A DNA stretch of 39,256 bases from Bordetella parapertussis (GCA_943331855.1 CALQNE010000005.1:1-39256); one strand, 5' to 3'. Shown: positions 16,703 through 26,561, counted from the first letter of the stretch. Program-made: numbers and translations. The notes: a model not told the origin generated them from the sequence alone.

Positions 16703-17806
16703 ATGAGTGTTACCACTAACGTTGCAAGTCAAACACAAGCACCAAGCGCGTGGTCGGGCGCATCGGTTTTGCATTGGCTGCGCACTCAACTGTTTTCGTC
16801 TCCGCTCAATACCCTGCTGACGATTCTGTCCGTCTGGTTGCTGTTTGCATTCGTACCTGGATTGGTTGACTGGTTTTTACTCAACGCGACGGTCTCGGCG
16901 ACTAGTGCACAAGAGTGTCGCAAAGTGACGGGTGCTTGTTGGTCGGTCATCGTTGAAAAACACCGTTTGATTCTTTTTGGGGTGTACCCCTATGAAGAGC
17001 AGTGGCGTCCCCTGTTGGCGATGTTGCTCATGCTTGGCGTCATCATTTTGAGTGGTGTGCGTCGCTTTTGGAACTTCTCATTGCTGTTGTTTTGGGCAAT
17101 CGCTTTAGTGGGCGCTGCCGTCTTGATGTGGGGTGGCGTTTTTGGTCTGACCTATGTCGAAAATAGTCGTTGGGGTGGCTTGCCCCTGACCTTGATGTTG
17201 TCAACCTTCGGGATTGCTTTTGCGTTTCCGTTGGGTATCGTGTTGGCGCTTGGCCGTCGCTCGAATATGCCGGCGATTAAAACAATTTGTATCGTTTATA
17301 TCGAGTTGATCCGAGGGGTACCGTTGATCAGCTTGCTGTTTATGTCGGCAGTCATGCTGCCGTTATTTTTACCCGAAGGCCTGACCATTGATAAATTATT
17401 AAGGGCACAGGTCGCAATTATTTTATTTGCGGCAGCCTATATGGCTGAAACCATCAGAGGCGGATTACAGGCGATTCCCAAAGGTCAGTTTGAAGGCGCA
17501 GATTCATTGGGGTTGACGTATTGGCAGCAGATGCGGCTCATCGTATTGCCTCAGGCGCTTAAGATTGTCATTCCGCCACTCGTTGGCTTGTTTATTGCGC
17601 TGTTCAAAGATACCTCGTTGGTTGTGATCATTGGTATTTATGATTTGACGCAGGCGGCCAAAGCCGCGTTGGTTGATCAGTCGTGGCGCGGATTTAGTAT
17701 TGAAATCTACGTTTTTATTTCGGCTATCTATTTTGTGTTTTGCTATTCGATGTCTAAATACAGTCAGTCGCTCGAAAAACGATTGGCCACAGAGCACCAG
17801 CGTTAG
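16703..17806 (+). CDS. aapM: General amino-acid ABC transporter permease AapM
   Basis: The 367-residue partner permease has several N-terminal helices and a periplasmic stretch with an [13 protein letters not shown] motif characteristic of AapM/BztC. The C-terminal permease core carries an EAA loop ([27 protein letters not shown]). It sits 2 bases after aapQ and 47 bases before aapP. Confidence 0.94.
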   Translation: MSVTTNVASQTQAPSAWSGASVLHWLRTQLFSSPLNTLLTILSVWLLFAFVPGLVDWFLLNATVSATSAQECRKVTGACWSVIVEKHRLILFGVYPYEEQWRPLLAMLLMLGVIILSGVRRFWNFSLLLFWAIALVGAAVLMWGGVFGLTYVENSRWGGLPLTLMLSTFGIAFAFPLGIVLALGRRSNMPAIKTICIVYIELIRGVPLISLLFMSAVMLPLFLPEGLTIDKLLRAQVAIILFAAAYMAETIRGGLQAIPKGQFEGADSLGLTYWQQMRLIVLPQALKIVIPPLVGLFIALFKDTSLVVIIGIYDLTQAAKAALVDQSWRGFSIEIYVFISAIYFVFCYSMSKYSQSLEKRLATEHQR

Positions 17807-17853
17807 AGCTTTGTCGTCAACGCTCGGGCGCATCTTATTACCGGAGATCGTGT

Positions 17854-18594
17854 ATGGCGAATGCCATCATCAGTATGAAAGATGTCAACAAGTGGTTTGG
17901 TAAGTTTCACGTGTTGCGCAACATCAATTTAGAGGTCGCCCAAGGTGAGCGCATTGTGATCTGTGGGCCTTCTGGCTCAGGCAAATCAACGCTCATTCGC
18001 TGCATCAATCGCCTCGAAGAGCATCAGAACGGAAGTATCGTGGTCGAGGGCACCGAAATCACCAACGACATTCGACATGTTGAGGCGATTCGTCGCGACG
18101 TTGGTATGGTCTTTCAGCATTTCAACTTGTTTCCGCACTTGACAGTGCTCGAAAACTTAACGCTTGGGCCGATCTGGGTCTTAAAAACGCCTAAGGCTGA
18201 AGCCGAGGCGCGTGCGATGAAATACCTCGAGCGGGTGCGCATTGCAGAGCAGGCACTTAAGTTTCCGGGGCAATTGTCTGGTGGGCAGCAACAGCGTGTA
18301 GCGATTGCGCGTTCACTGTGCATGGATCCTAAAGTTATGCTGTTTGACGAGCCAACCTCAGCGCTTGATCCTGAAATGGTGAAAGAGGTTCTTGATGTGA
18401 TGGTGACGCTCGCAGAAGATACGGGCATGACCATGTTGGTTGTGACCCATGAAATGGGTTTCGCGCGCAAAGTAGCCGACCGCGTGATCTTCATGGATCA
18501 GGGCGAGATCATTGAGCAAAATACGCCTGATGCGTTCTTCGATCACCCACAAAACGATCGGACCAAGTTGTTCCTGAGTCAAATTATCCACTGA
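17854..18594 (+). CDS. aapP: Amino-acid ABC transporter ATP-binding protein AapP
   Basis: The 246-residue single ABC domain has Walker A GPSGSGKS near residue 39, signature LSGGQQQR, Walker [15 protein letters not shown], and the amino-acid-family segment [24 protein letters not shown] lies 7 bases before the ATG. It energises AapQM from the cytoplasm. The closest functional analogues are AapP, BztD and GlnQ; order and sequence favour AapP. Confidence 0.95.
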   Translation: MANAIISMKDVNKWFGKFHVLRNINLEVAQGERIVICGPSGSGKSTLIRCINRLEEHQNGSIVVEGTEITNDIRHVEAIRRDVGMVFQHFNLFPHLTVLENLTLGPIWVLKTPKAEAEARAMKYLERVRIAEQALKFPGQLSGGQQQRVAIARSLCMDPKVMLFDEPTSALDPEMVKEVLDVMVTLAEDTGMTMLVVTHEMGFARKVADRVIFMDQGEIIEQNTPDAFFDHPQNDRTKLFLSQIIH

Positions 18595-18601
18595 GACAAT
18601 C

Positions 18602-19630
18602 ATGTTAAGACGAAAAGAACGCCCTCAAATAAGTTTGTTTGGGGGTGTCATGCTGGCTTTTTTATTGTTGATGCTGCAAATGCCTTTCGCGATGGCGCAA
18701 CCCGCATCGACCGCGTCTGAGTTTCCAGCGAAACCCTTGCGCTTTATCGTGCCTTATCCACCAGGTGGGCCTCTTGATGTGATGGCGCGTGTCTTGGCTG
18801 AAAAGGTGAAGGCCAGCCTGGGTCAAGCTGTTGTGGTTGAAAATAAACCGGGTGCGGGTGGCAACATTGGTGCTGACTTAATCGCCAAGGCCCAGCCAGA
18901 CGGTTACGCACTGGTGATGGGTGCTGTGGCAACGCATGCCATTAATCCGTGGTTGTTTGCTTCGATTCCGTATGATTCGGTCAAAGATTTTGCGCCGATT
19001 GCGCTGGTGGCTTCTGTGCCAAATGTGTTGTTGATCAATCTCGAGTTCGGCGAAAAAAATAATATTCAGACCGTTCAAGAGCTTGTGGCGTATGCGCGCA
19101 AAAATCCGGGGCAGTTGAATTATGGTTCGGGTGGCTCGGGCAGCGCGGGTCATTTGGCAGGTGCGCTTTTGAGTGCGCGTGCCAATATCAATATGGTGCA
19201 TATCCCTTACCAGGGCGCAGCGCCTGCGCAGTTGGCGTTACTTTCAGGCCAGTCGAATTTGATGTTTGATAATCTGGCCGCTGCAGCAAATTTGATCCGT
19301 GAAAAAAAAGTGAAGGCACTAGCTGTGACGACGCAAGCGCGTTCTGGTTTGTTACCAGAACTGCCAACGATGCAAGAAGCGGGCGTTCAGCCTTTTGACA
19401 TTGGGACTTGGTTCGGTGTCTTTACCTCGGCAGGTACCCCCACGGCGGTCATTGAAAAGTTGCACGCTGCGTATGCAAATGCGTTGTCTGAGCCTGACGT
19501 GAAAGAGCGTTTAAAGACTATGGGATCGGAAGCGGCCGTGATGACGGCTGCGCAATTTACGTCATTTGTCGCGCAAGAGCGTGCAAAATATCAAGAGGTG
19601 GTTAAGCTCTCGGGCGCTCAGGCCAATTGA
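18602..19630 (+). CDS. Bug/TctC-family extracytoplasmic solute receptor
   Basis: The 342-residue protein has a basic N-terminus, a hydrophobic segment and likely cleavage after AMA near residue 33. The mature part opens with FPAKPLRFIVPYPPGG, and has the GxxxD loop (PPGGPLDVMAR) and ENKPGAGGNIGADLIAKA, hallmarks of the Bug family expanded in Burkholderiales. These bind carboxylates or related ligands in the periplasm; a few serve TctAB transporters, but most are orphans. No TctA/TctB genes are in the window. The gene starts 7 bases after aapP, so it may be cotranscribed with the amino-acid importer. Confidence 0.92.
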   Translation: MLRRKERPQISLFGGVMLAFLLLMLQMPFAMAQPASTASEFPAKPLRFIVPYPPGGPLDVMARVLAEKVKASLGQAVVVENKPGAGGNIGADLIAKAQPDGYALVMGAVATHAINPWLFASIPYDSVKDFAPIALVASVPNVLLINLEFGEKNNIQTVQELVAYARKNPGQLNYGSGGSGSAGHLAGALLSARANINMVHIPYQGAAPAQLALLSGQSNLMFDNLAAAANLIREKKVKALAVTTQARSGLLPELPTMQEAGVQPFDIGTWFGVFTSAGTPTAVIEKLHAAYANALSEPDVKERLKTMGSEAAVMTAAQFTSFVAQERAKYQEVVKLSGAQAN

Positions 19631-19649
19631 CGCTTCACCGCTAGGCGGG

Positions 19650-21095
19650 TCATTTTTGCCTTAACGTTTCGCCGGCCTGAGGCGGCAAGCGCCAGAAAGC
19701 AAAACTTGGCAAGGCACAGAGCACGCCGATGACTAAAAAACCCACGACAACATCAGCCGCGATCAGTGTGGTCGAGCCGCGCCATAACATACTCAGATGC
19801 AAGGCTTCAGCGGCGACACCCACCCCCAGGCTCACGCCAAGTTGTTGCCCAATCGCGGCAAAACTGCTCGCACGGCTCATGCTGGCTTGAGAAATGTCCG
19901 CGTAGGCCAGTGTATTGATCGCGGTGAATTGCAATGAACGAAAAAATCCGCCGAACAGTAAAACAGCGATCATGACGACAGCAGGCGTTGAGGCAGTAAA
20001 CAATGCGCAACAGCCCAGACTGAGCCCGGTGAATACGGCGTTGATGGTGAGCACACGTCGATAGCCCCAGCGGTTAAGGATGCGCGGCGCGGCCATTTTC
20101 ATGGCCATCGCACCAATCGCCCCTGAAAAGGTGATCAGGCCCGCTGACAGGGCGCTGAGCCCAAAGCCAATCTGCAGCATTAAGGCGAGCAAGTACGGGA
20201 CTGCGCCTACGCCAAACCGGCAGAGATTGCCCGCAACGGTTGATACCCTGAACGTATGAATCTTGAGTAAAGATAAATCTAATATTGGATTGGCATGGTG
20301 TTTTGAGTGCCAGTAATACAGTGCCCCTGAAATGAGGCCTGTGGCAATGAGCCCCAGAGAGATCTCGAGCGAAGGCCCACCTTGCCCCAGAGACTCGAAA
20401 CCACCTACCAGGGTGGCCATACACAGCGCACTGAGCAGAAAGCCAAGCCAGTCCAGGGGATGAGATTGCTGGTCATCGGGTAATTCGCGAACAAAACGCA
20501 GAATCATCCAAATTCCCAAAATACCGATTGGCAGATTAATTAAAAAAATCCAGTGCCACGAGGCGTAAGTCACCAACAGCCCCCCCAGAGGCGGGCCCGC
20601 CATCGGGCCGATCAGCGCGGGCATTGATAAAAAGGCCATCGCCTTGAGGAGTTCATGCTTGGGAATGGTGCGTAGCAGAATAATGCGCCCAACCGGAACC
20701 ATCATGGCGCCCCCGATCCCTTGCACGATGCGCGATAAGACAAGCTGGGTGAGGGATGCCGATAGGGCGCAAGTCAAAGAGCTCAGCGTAAACAGGGCGA
20801 TCGCGGCAATAAAAACGCGCCGAGCGCCATAGCGGTCGGCCGCCCAACCGCTAATGGGCACAAACACCGCAACCGCCAGCAAATATGAAGTGATCGCAAT
20901 GTTCAGGCGAACCGGATCCGAGTTCAAGTCGGCCGCCATGGTGGGCAAGGCGGTTGTCACCACGGTTGAGTCGAGCATCTGCATTAACAGGGCGCAACCG
21001 ACGATAAAAGGCAGCATCCGCTCGGGTTGGGCCGAGTTTGGAGAAGGGGGGGATGCGGTTTTGGGGTGGTGCAGGCCAGGTGAGGCAGTCGACAT
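19650..21095 (-). CDS. MFS exporter, DHA2 (EmrB/QacA-like) family
   Basis: The 481-residue protein looks like a 14-helix DHA2 drug:proton antiporter. TM1 carries the LDSTVVTTALPTMAADL motif, the loop after TM2 reads GWAADRYGARRVF (motif A), and TM5 has GPMAGPPLGG (motif C, antiporter signature). The first 26 residues are Pro/Ser-rich with no membrane segment, and the Shine-Dalgarno before the ATG at 21095 is weak, so an internal ATG at 21017 is possible. Substrate unknown. No adaptor or regulator gene adjoins it. It is convergent with the Bug receptor gene, with only 19 bases between stops. Confidence 0.92.
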   Translation of the reverse strand: MSTASPGLHHPKTASPPSPNSAQPERMLPFIVGCALLMQMLDSTVVTTALPTMAADLNSDPVRLNIAITSYLLAVAVFVPISGWAADRYGARRVFIAAIALFTLSSLTCALSASLTQLVLSRIVQGIGGAMMVPVGRIILLRTIPKHELLKAMAFLSMPALIGPMAGPPLGGLLVTYASWHWIFLINLPIGILGIWMILRFVRELPDDQQSHPLDWLGFLLSALCMATLVGGFESLGQGGPSLEISLGLIATGLISGALYYWHSKHHANPILDLSLLKIHTFRVSTVAGNLCRFGVGAVPYLLALMLQIGFGLSALSAGLITFSGAIGAMAMKMAAPRILNRWGYRRVLTINAVFTGLSLGCCALFTASTPAVVMIAVLLFGGFFRSLQFTAINTLAYADISQASMSRASSFAAIGQQLGVSLGVGVAAEALHLSMLWRGSTTLIAADVVVGFLVIGVLCALPSFAFWRLPPQAGETLRQK

Positions 21096-21186
21096 CTTGT
21101 TAATCTAGGGGGGTCAAGGCACTAACAATCACGGGTCAGGCTCTACAGTACACTAAGCGTCAATTTAATTTTTTTGCAAAAACGCC

Positions 21187-21375
21187 ATGGCTGATCAATA
21201 CACTTCAGAAATTACCCAATTTCTACAAGCTTATAAAGACAAGCATGCTGACGTTGAACAACGTCAGCGCGATGGGCGTGCCCGCTTGTGGGATAAGCCC
21301 CAAGATCCTGAATTAGTCGAAGGATTTAAGCAGGCGCGCGTGCGCCAAAACCCTTACGTATATCAAAATAACTAG
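21187..21375 (+). CDS. DUF3460 family small protein
   Basis: The 62-residue protein opens MADQYTSEITQFLQAYK and ends near NPYVYQNN, matching the short DUF3460 family found in Burkholderiales just upstream of scpA. It is charged, soluble and probably helical, and its function is not known. No clear Shine-Dalgarno precedes the ATG. A stretch of T then A (TTTTTTTGCAAAAA) lies immediately upstream. It is followed 5 bases later by scpA, with which it is likely cotranscribed. Confidence 0.9.
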   Translation: MADQYTSEITQFLQAYKDKHADVEQRQRDGRARLWDKPQDPELVEGFKQARVRQNPYVYQNN

Positions 21376-21380
21376 TTTTC

Positions 21381-22259
21381 ATGGTTTCGACTCAAGTTTC
21401 AGGCGATAGTCTGAATGCGCTCGTAACGCCTTCGATTGATACAACGCCCGACGTCATCGATGCCGTCGCGTTGGCGCGGCTGTATGGTGAGCCGCTGTTT
21501 TCGCTGCCCACAGACCTTTATATTCCGCCCGATGCGCTTGAGGTGTTTCTTGAAACGTTTCAAGGCCCGCTTGATCTACTGCTCTATTTGATACGCAAGC
21601 AAAATTTTAATGTGCTTGATATCCCGATGGCTGAGGTGACGCGACAATATCTGTCGTACGTTGATCAGATTCGCATGCACAATTTAGAGCTCGCTGCCGA
21701 ATATCTGCTCATGGCGGCGATGCTGATCGAAATTAAAGCGCGCATGTTGTTGCCGGTTAAAAAAACCGATACGGGGCAAGAGGCTGAAGATCCACGCGCC
21801 GAGCTTGTGCGCCGCTTGCTTGAATACGAGCAAATGAAGTTGGCGGCCCAAAAGCTCGATGCGTTGCCACAGCTGGGTCGTGATTTTCAACGTGCACAAG
21901 GTTTTGCGGATTTGCGCGTCGAACGTGCGCTACCTCAAGTCAGTGTTGAAGATCTACGCCAGGCCTGGATTGATATTTTGAAGCGTGCCAAATTAAATGC
22001 GCATCATCACATCACTCGCGAGCAGTTGTCGGTGCGTGATCACATGACCCATATATTACGCAGGCTCAATGGCGTACGTTTCATTGAATTTGGCGCGCTC
22101 TTTATGGAACGGATTGCCGAAGGCGCACCGGTCGCTGTCATCGTGGTGCATTTTTTGGCGCTGCTTGAGCTTGCACGCGAGACGCTCCTTGAGATTACTC
22201 AGGCTGAGCCTTACGCCCCGATTTATGTACGACTGGCCTACACCACAGCTGCCGCTTAG
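21381..22259 (+). CDS. scpA: Segregation and condensation protein A
   Basis: The 292-residue kleisin of the Smc-ScpAB condensin has the diagnostic N-terminal block FQGPLDLLLYLIRKQNFNVLDI, followed by YLLMAAMLIEIKARMLLP and a C-terminal winged-helix region. An N-terminal extension of about 50 residues precedes the core; the chosen ATG at 21381 lies 5 bases after the DUF3460 stop. scpB is not in the window. Role: bridging Smc heads during chromosome organisation. Confidence 0.95.
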   Translation: MVSTQVSGDSLNALVTPSIDTTPDVIDAVALARLYGEPLFSLPTDLYIPPDALEVFLETFQGPLDLLLYLIRKQNFNVLDIPMAEVTRQYLSYVDQIRMHNLELAAEYLLMAAMLIEIKARMLLPVKKTDTGQEAEDPRAELVRRLLEYEQMKLAAQKLDALPQLGRDFQRAQGFADLRVERALPQVSVEDLRQAWIDILKRAKLNAHHHITREQLSVRDHMTHILRRLNGVRFIEFGALFMERIAEGAPVAVIVVHFLALLELARETLLEITQAEPYAPIYVRLAYTTAAA

Positions 22260-22269
22260 GTCGCGCTAG

Positions 22270-23133
<864 letters not shown>

Positions 23134-23163
23134 TCAATCTTCGCTAGGATAGGGTTAATCCGC

Positions 23164-23206
23164 CTGTCAGATTTGACAGCTATTCGCCTGTAATCAAACG
23201 TGACAG
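23164..23206 (+). promoter_or_regulatory. Repeated CTGT/ACAG dyads upstream of the LuxR-type gene
   Basis: CTGTCA-4-TGACAG (23164-23179) is a perfect inverted repeat. A second dyad, CTGT-11-ACAG, lies at 23188-23206, and TGACAG recurs 27 bases after its first copy. The pair is 30-70 bases before the small regulator's ATG, where an operator would lie. The first could also act as a weak hairpin after panC. Confidence 0.35.
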
Positions 23207-23235
23207 ACTGCGCTTCGTGTTGACACGGAGGCGGT

Positions 23236-23508
23236 ATGAAATATTCAGAAAACAGAGCAGGCGCTGGCTGGAAAGTGCTGACTGCGCGCGAGCGCGATGT
23301 CATTCATCCGGTTGCCGAGGGTAAGTCGAATAAATTAATTGCGAGCGAGTTAGGCATTTCGATGCGCACCGTCGAAGCACATCGGGCGCGCATTTTTTAC
23401 AAGATGGGGGTGCGCAATGCTGCCCAGTTGGCCCGCAGCGTTTGCATCAGCCCCGAGCCAGGCTCACCTCTTGATCCGCATGCGAATAAACCTGACGAAC
23501 CAGACTAA
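23236..23508 (+). CDS. Small LuxR/FixJ-type DNA-binding protein without a receiver domain
   Basis: The 90-residue protein consists almost wholly of a GerE/LuxR helix-turn-helix domain (LTARERDV, then EGKSNKLIASELGISMRTVEAHRARIFYKM), followed by a polar tail. FixJ-type regulators normally carry an extra receiver domain of about 120 residues; none is present here, and an upstream ATG would not add one. GGAGG lies 5 bases before the ATG. It may act as a constitutive or expression-controlled regulator; targets are unknown. Confidence 0.85.
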   Translation: MKYSENRAGAGWKVLTARERDVIHPVAEGKSNKLIASELGISMRTVEAHRARIFYKMGVRNAAQLARSVCISPEPGSPLDPHANKPDEPD

Positions 23509-23561
23509 ACGCTAGACCGAGCGCCGCTTAGGTAGGCAACGCTATCGTGTGCGAGTTCGGG

Positions 23562-24311
23562 TTACGGGCAGTTGGGTGCTGGCTTGCCCTTTAATTCATC
23601 GATGGCATCGAGGTCAGGCTGACGCGACAAGTTGTAGGTCAGGTTCGTTGAGTCGCCGTTCATTGAGATCAGACGTAGGGAATTGCTCGAAGTCATGGCA
23701 AATTCGGCTCGTACATTGCCTTGATTATTCAGTAATACCAAACGAGGCACGGCTTGGGCAGACGCACGCCAGCAACCTTGATCAGTTTGTACGGCACTTT
23801 TTTGGCTTGACTGTTCAAGGTAAGCCGCACGAGCGCGCCAACGACCATTCGGGGCCAAGGTAATGGTAAGACGTTGTGCTGAACACTTCATGTCTGGGTG
23901 AAAGCAGGGTACGGTGCCCGCAAAGCTTTGTGGCTCTGGAATCAGCGTTGATTGCAAGGTTTCTGCCGACGCCACCGCTGACTCAGTCATTGCACTGGTG
24001 TTGTTGGCCCCCGCAGCTTGCCCAGCGGCGGCGACGACGACCGGGCTGGGGGCCACGGCAGCGACCGGTCTACTGGGGGTGCTCGGTTGCTGCAGCACGA
24101 GTTGTATTTGGTTTGGGGCACGCAAGGTCTGGTTGTTATAGATGCCATCCCCTTGAGAAATAGCGTCTGTGGTGGTGCTGGCAGGCGCAGGGTCGTAGTA
24201 GCCGGCCTGCTGCATTTGCGCACAGCCGACCAATCCCACCACCAACAAAATAGTGAAGTGAGACCGAAACTTTAAAGCGTGCGGGGCGTATCGCCCTATG
24301 CGTTGAAACAT
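23562..24311 (-). CDS. Putative lipoprotein with NlpE-like C-terminal domain
   Basis: The 249-residue protein has a basic N-terminus, a hydrophobic stretch and a lipobox LVGC with Cys30 as the likely lipidated residue. Residues about 35-135 are a low-complexity Ala/Thr/Pro/Gln linker. The C-terminal part (AGTVPCFHPDMKCSAQ, LTITLAPNGRWRARAAYLE, DQGCWRAS, then a terminal Cys) resembles the NlpE N-terminal beta-barrel, where a C-x-C-type pair lies near the start. Here the Cys spacing is wider. GGAAG is 8 bases before the ATG. The NlpE link is by pattern only, so envelope-stress or metal sensing is a guess. Confidence 0.75.
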   Translation of the reverse strand: MFQRIGRYAPHALKFRSHFTILLVVGLVGCAQMQQAGYYDPAPASTTTDAISQGDGIYNNQTLRAPNQIQLVLQQPSTPSRPVAAVAPSPVVVAAAGQAAGANNTSAMTESAVASAETLQSTLIPEPQSFAGTVPCFHPDMKCSAQRLTITLAPNGRWRARAAYLEQSSQKSAVQTDQGCWRASAQAVPRLVLLNNQGNVRAEFAMTSSNSLRLISMNGDSTNLTYNLSRQPDLDAIDELKGKPAPNCP

Positions 24312-24404
24312 GATCGAGACTTCCTAATTCAAGAGACTTCAAGGATTCTATGCATTCTACGCATTTGGCACCATCCATGCACAGCCACTTCTCAAGGAGA
24401 TTTC

Positions 24405-25103
24405 ATGTTTGAGCGATTGACAACGGCCTTGTTGGTTGGGGTGCCTGTTGGCGCGCTGAGTGCAACGGTATTAGTTCCGCTTGCTCGTCGCTTACCCCAC
24501 CACCTGTTGGCGAAATGGGGCGCGAGCGACCCGGGTGAGCTGAATCTGACCTCGAAGCGACTCGAACACAAGGAAAGTTTAGACTGGCAATTGGGTGCTG
24601 GATTATGCCTAAGTCCCGCTTTGGCGCTATTAAACTGGGGGATCGGATGGTTTGCAGTCGCCGCAGCAATTTATTGCGCTATTTTGCAGGTTTTAGCGAG
24701 GATTGATGCCCAGACCCGCCTTTTGCCCGATGTGTTGACGCTACCTCTTTTGTGGGCAGGGCTTTTGTTTCATTTATCGGGTGGTTGGGTGGGGCTTGAC
24801 GACGCCGTGGCGGGTGCCGCAGCCGGGTATGGCCTCTTGTGGCTCATTTGGGCGGCATTTCGCGGCTGCACTGGTCGGGATGGGATCGGTTTTGGCGACT
24901 TAAAATTGGCGGCTGCCAATGGGGCTTGGTTGGGCCTGGAGGCGATGCCCTGGGCGCTGTTGGTCGCTTCACTGACTGGGTGTTTAGCAGCGTGCTTGAG
25001 CTGGTTAGCCGGTCGTCTGAAACACTCTGAAACACTGGCCTTCGGCCCCTATTTGGCGATGGGAGGGATCCTCGTGCTATTTTGTACGCAAAATAGGTTT
25101 TAA
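24405..25103 (+). CDS. pilD: Prepilin peptidase (A24 family), short form
   Basis: The ATG at 24405 has AGGAG 6 bases upstream; the frame is open further upstream, to 24279, but without a ribosome site. The 232-residue protein has about six membrane helices and the two aspartyl-protease motifs: Asp101 in ARIDAQTRLLPDVLTLPLLW and Asp165 in GFGDLKL. Typical PilD has about 280 residues and an N-terminal cytoplasmic loop with two CxxC pairs; here that loop is short and has no CxxC. Protease activity is plausible. The position before coaE-zapD is the normal one, but pilB and pilC, usually just upstream, are missing from the window. Confidence 0.88.
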   Translation: MFERLTTALLVGVPVGALSATVLVPLARRLPHHLLAKWGASDPGELNLTSKRLEHKESLDWQLGAGLCLSPALALLNWGIGWFAVAAAIYCAILQVLARIDAQTRLLPDVLTLPLLWAGLLFHLSGGWVGLDDAVAGAAAGYGLLWLIWAAFRGCTGRDGIGFGDLKLAAANGAWLGLEAMPWALLVASLTGCLAACLSWLAGRLKHSETLAFGPYLAMGGILVLFCTQNRF

Positions 25104-25139
25104 TCTCAGGCTCTGATAGCCATGCTTGTTAGGTGAACT

Positions 25140-25775
25140 GTGACGGCGATGTTTAGATTGGGTCTCACCGGAGGCATTGGGTCAGGCAAAACGCAGGTTG
25201 CAAACCTGCTGGCAGACTTAGGCGCGTCGGTGATCGATACGGATCTGATTGCGCATCAGCTCACCGCCGCGGGCGGCAGGGCGATTGAGCCGATTCAAAA
25301 AGCCTTTGGCGACGAGGTGATCGAGGCCTCTGGGGCGCTGAACCGGGCCCGGATGCGCGAGCTCGTGTTTGCTGAGCCCGCGCGACGGGCCGAACTTGAG
25401 GCGATATTGCACCCTTTGATTGGCCAGACTGCACGCCAAGAGGCCGAGCAAGCCGTTGGGTTGTACGTCGTGTTTGTGGTGCCTCTGCTGGTCGAGTCGG
25501 GTCGGTGGCGCCAGCAAATCGACCGGTTGTGCGTCGTGGATTGCGACCAGGAAACTCAAATCGAGCGGGTGCAAGCGCGCAGCGGCATTGAGCTAGTCAC
25601 GATTCAAAGAATCCTGGCAGCGCAGGCTACGCGCGAGCAGCGATTGGCGGTCGCAGATGACGTCATCGATAACTCAAAGACCGTCTCGCTTGAGGCGCTG
25701 AAAAAACAAGTATTGGTGTTGCATCAAGGGTGGTGTAACCTAGCAAAAGTGGCTTCAAATACGAGGCCTCAGTAG
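25140..25775 (+). CDS. coaE: Dephospho-CoA kinase
   Basis: The 211-residue protein has a P-loop GGIGSGKT (residues 11-18), the CoaE motif VIDTDLIAHQLT, HPLI and the VVPLLVESGRW lid region. It phosphorylates dephospho-CoA to CoA. The start is a GTG at 25140; an in-frame ATG at 25149 is possible and closer to usual CoaE N-termini. It lies between pilD and zapD as in many betaproteobacteria. Confidence 0.95.
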   Translation: MTAMFRLGLTGGIGSGKTQVANLLADLGASVIDTDLIAHQLTAAGGRAIEPIQKAFGDEVIEASGALNRARMRELVFAEPARRAELEAILHPLIGQTARQEAEQAVGLYVVFVVPLLVESGRWRQQIDRLCVVDCDQETQIERVQARSGIELVTIQRILAAQATREQRLAVADDVIDNSKTVSLEALKKQVLVLHQGWCNLAKVASNTRPQ

Positions 25776-25808
25776 AGTGTTTCTTTAAATTCATTTGATG
25801 CAAATATC

Positions 25809-26561
25809 TTGATTCTTTTTGAATATCCTTTCAACGAACGGGTTCGGACGCTTCTGCGTCTTGAGTCGTTATTTGATCGCATGATATTTTTTGCAGGCCT
25901 TAACGATGCCCGTCAGCATCAGGTGGCGCTTTCGGCCTTGTTTGATCTGTTGGATGCAACTGAACGCACCGATATCAAAGGTAGCGTGCTGCAAGATCTT
26001 GAAAGGCAGCGTACGGTACTCAGTGGGCTCAAAGATCATCCCGGCGTCGATACTAAAACGCTGTCAAACATGTTGGCTGAAATTGAAAAAGCAGCTGCCA
26101 ATTTAAACGCGGGTGGTCGCACAGGCCAATCCTTGCGTGATAACGAATGGCTCACAAGTTTGCGTGGCCGACTGGTCGTCCCGGGTGGCGGGACGCAGGT
26201 TGACATGCCTTCATTTCACGCCTGGCAAAATTTGCCTGACGCTGCGCGGCAAGCTGACTTGCAGCGCTGGATTTCGACCTTGATGCCAGTACATATCGGC
26301 ATCGCAATTGTGTTGCGGCTCTTGCGCGACTCTGATGAGCCGGTCCAGGCAGTGGCGCCCCAAGGTGCCTATCAGCAAATGCTTGCAGGTAAAACGTATC
26401 AACTCTTGCGGGTGTGGGTGGATGAGTCGGCAGGCGTCTTTCCTGAAATCAGTGCGAATAAGTACATGGTCTGGATCCGTTACTCGGCTCAACAGGGTGA
26501 TCAACGGCCACAGGCTGTGGCACAAGATGTCGCCTTCAAAATGACCCTTTGCGCCCTCTAG
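25809..26561 (+). CDS. zapD: Cell division protein ZapD
   Basis: The 250-residue DUF1342 protein bundles FtsZ filaments. The N-terminal YPFNERVRTLLRLESLFDRM, the ERTDIKGSVLQDLERQR motif and the C-terminal MVWIRYSAQQ block are diagnostic. The frame opens at a TTG (25809), giving MILFEYPFNER, the expected family N-terminus; no in-frame ATG lies nearby and the Shine-Dalgarno is poor, so expression may be low or leader-dependent. It ends 18 bases before the efflux operon. Confidence 0.94.
   Translation: MILFEYPFNERVRTLLRLESLFDRMIFFAGLNDARQHQVALSALFDLLDATERTDIKGSVLQDLERQRTVLSGLKDHPGVDTKTLSNMLAEIEKAAANLNAGGRTGQSLRDNEWLTSLRGRLVVPGGGTQVDMPSFHAWQNLPDAARQADLQRWISTLMPVHIGIAIVLRLLRDSDEPVQAVAPQGAYQQMLAGKTYQLLRVWVDESAGVFPEISANKYMVWIRYSAQQGDQRPQAVAQDVAFKMTLCAL

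Noticed and set aside
19637..19660. ACCGC-TAG-GCGGGT followed by T5 between the Bug receptor and MFS genes
   Set aside because: The stem is only five pairs with a bulge and it runs into the end of the MFS gene; too weak for a terminator call.
24279..24404. Upstream extension of the prepilin peptidase frame
   Set aside because: It overlaps the divergent lipoprotein start and lacks a ribosome site, while AGGAG precedes the ATG at 24405.
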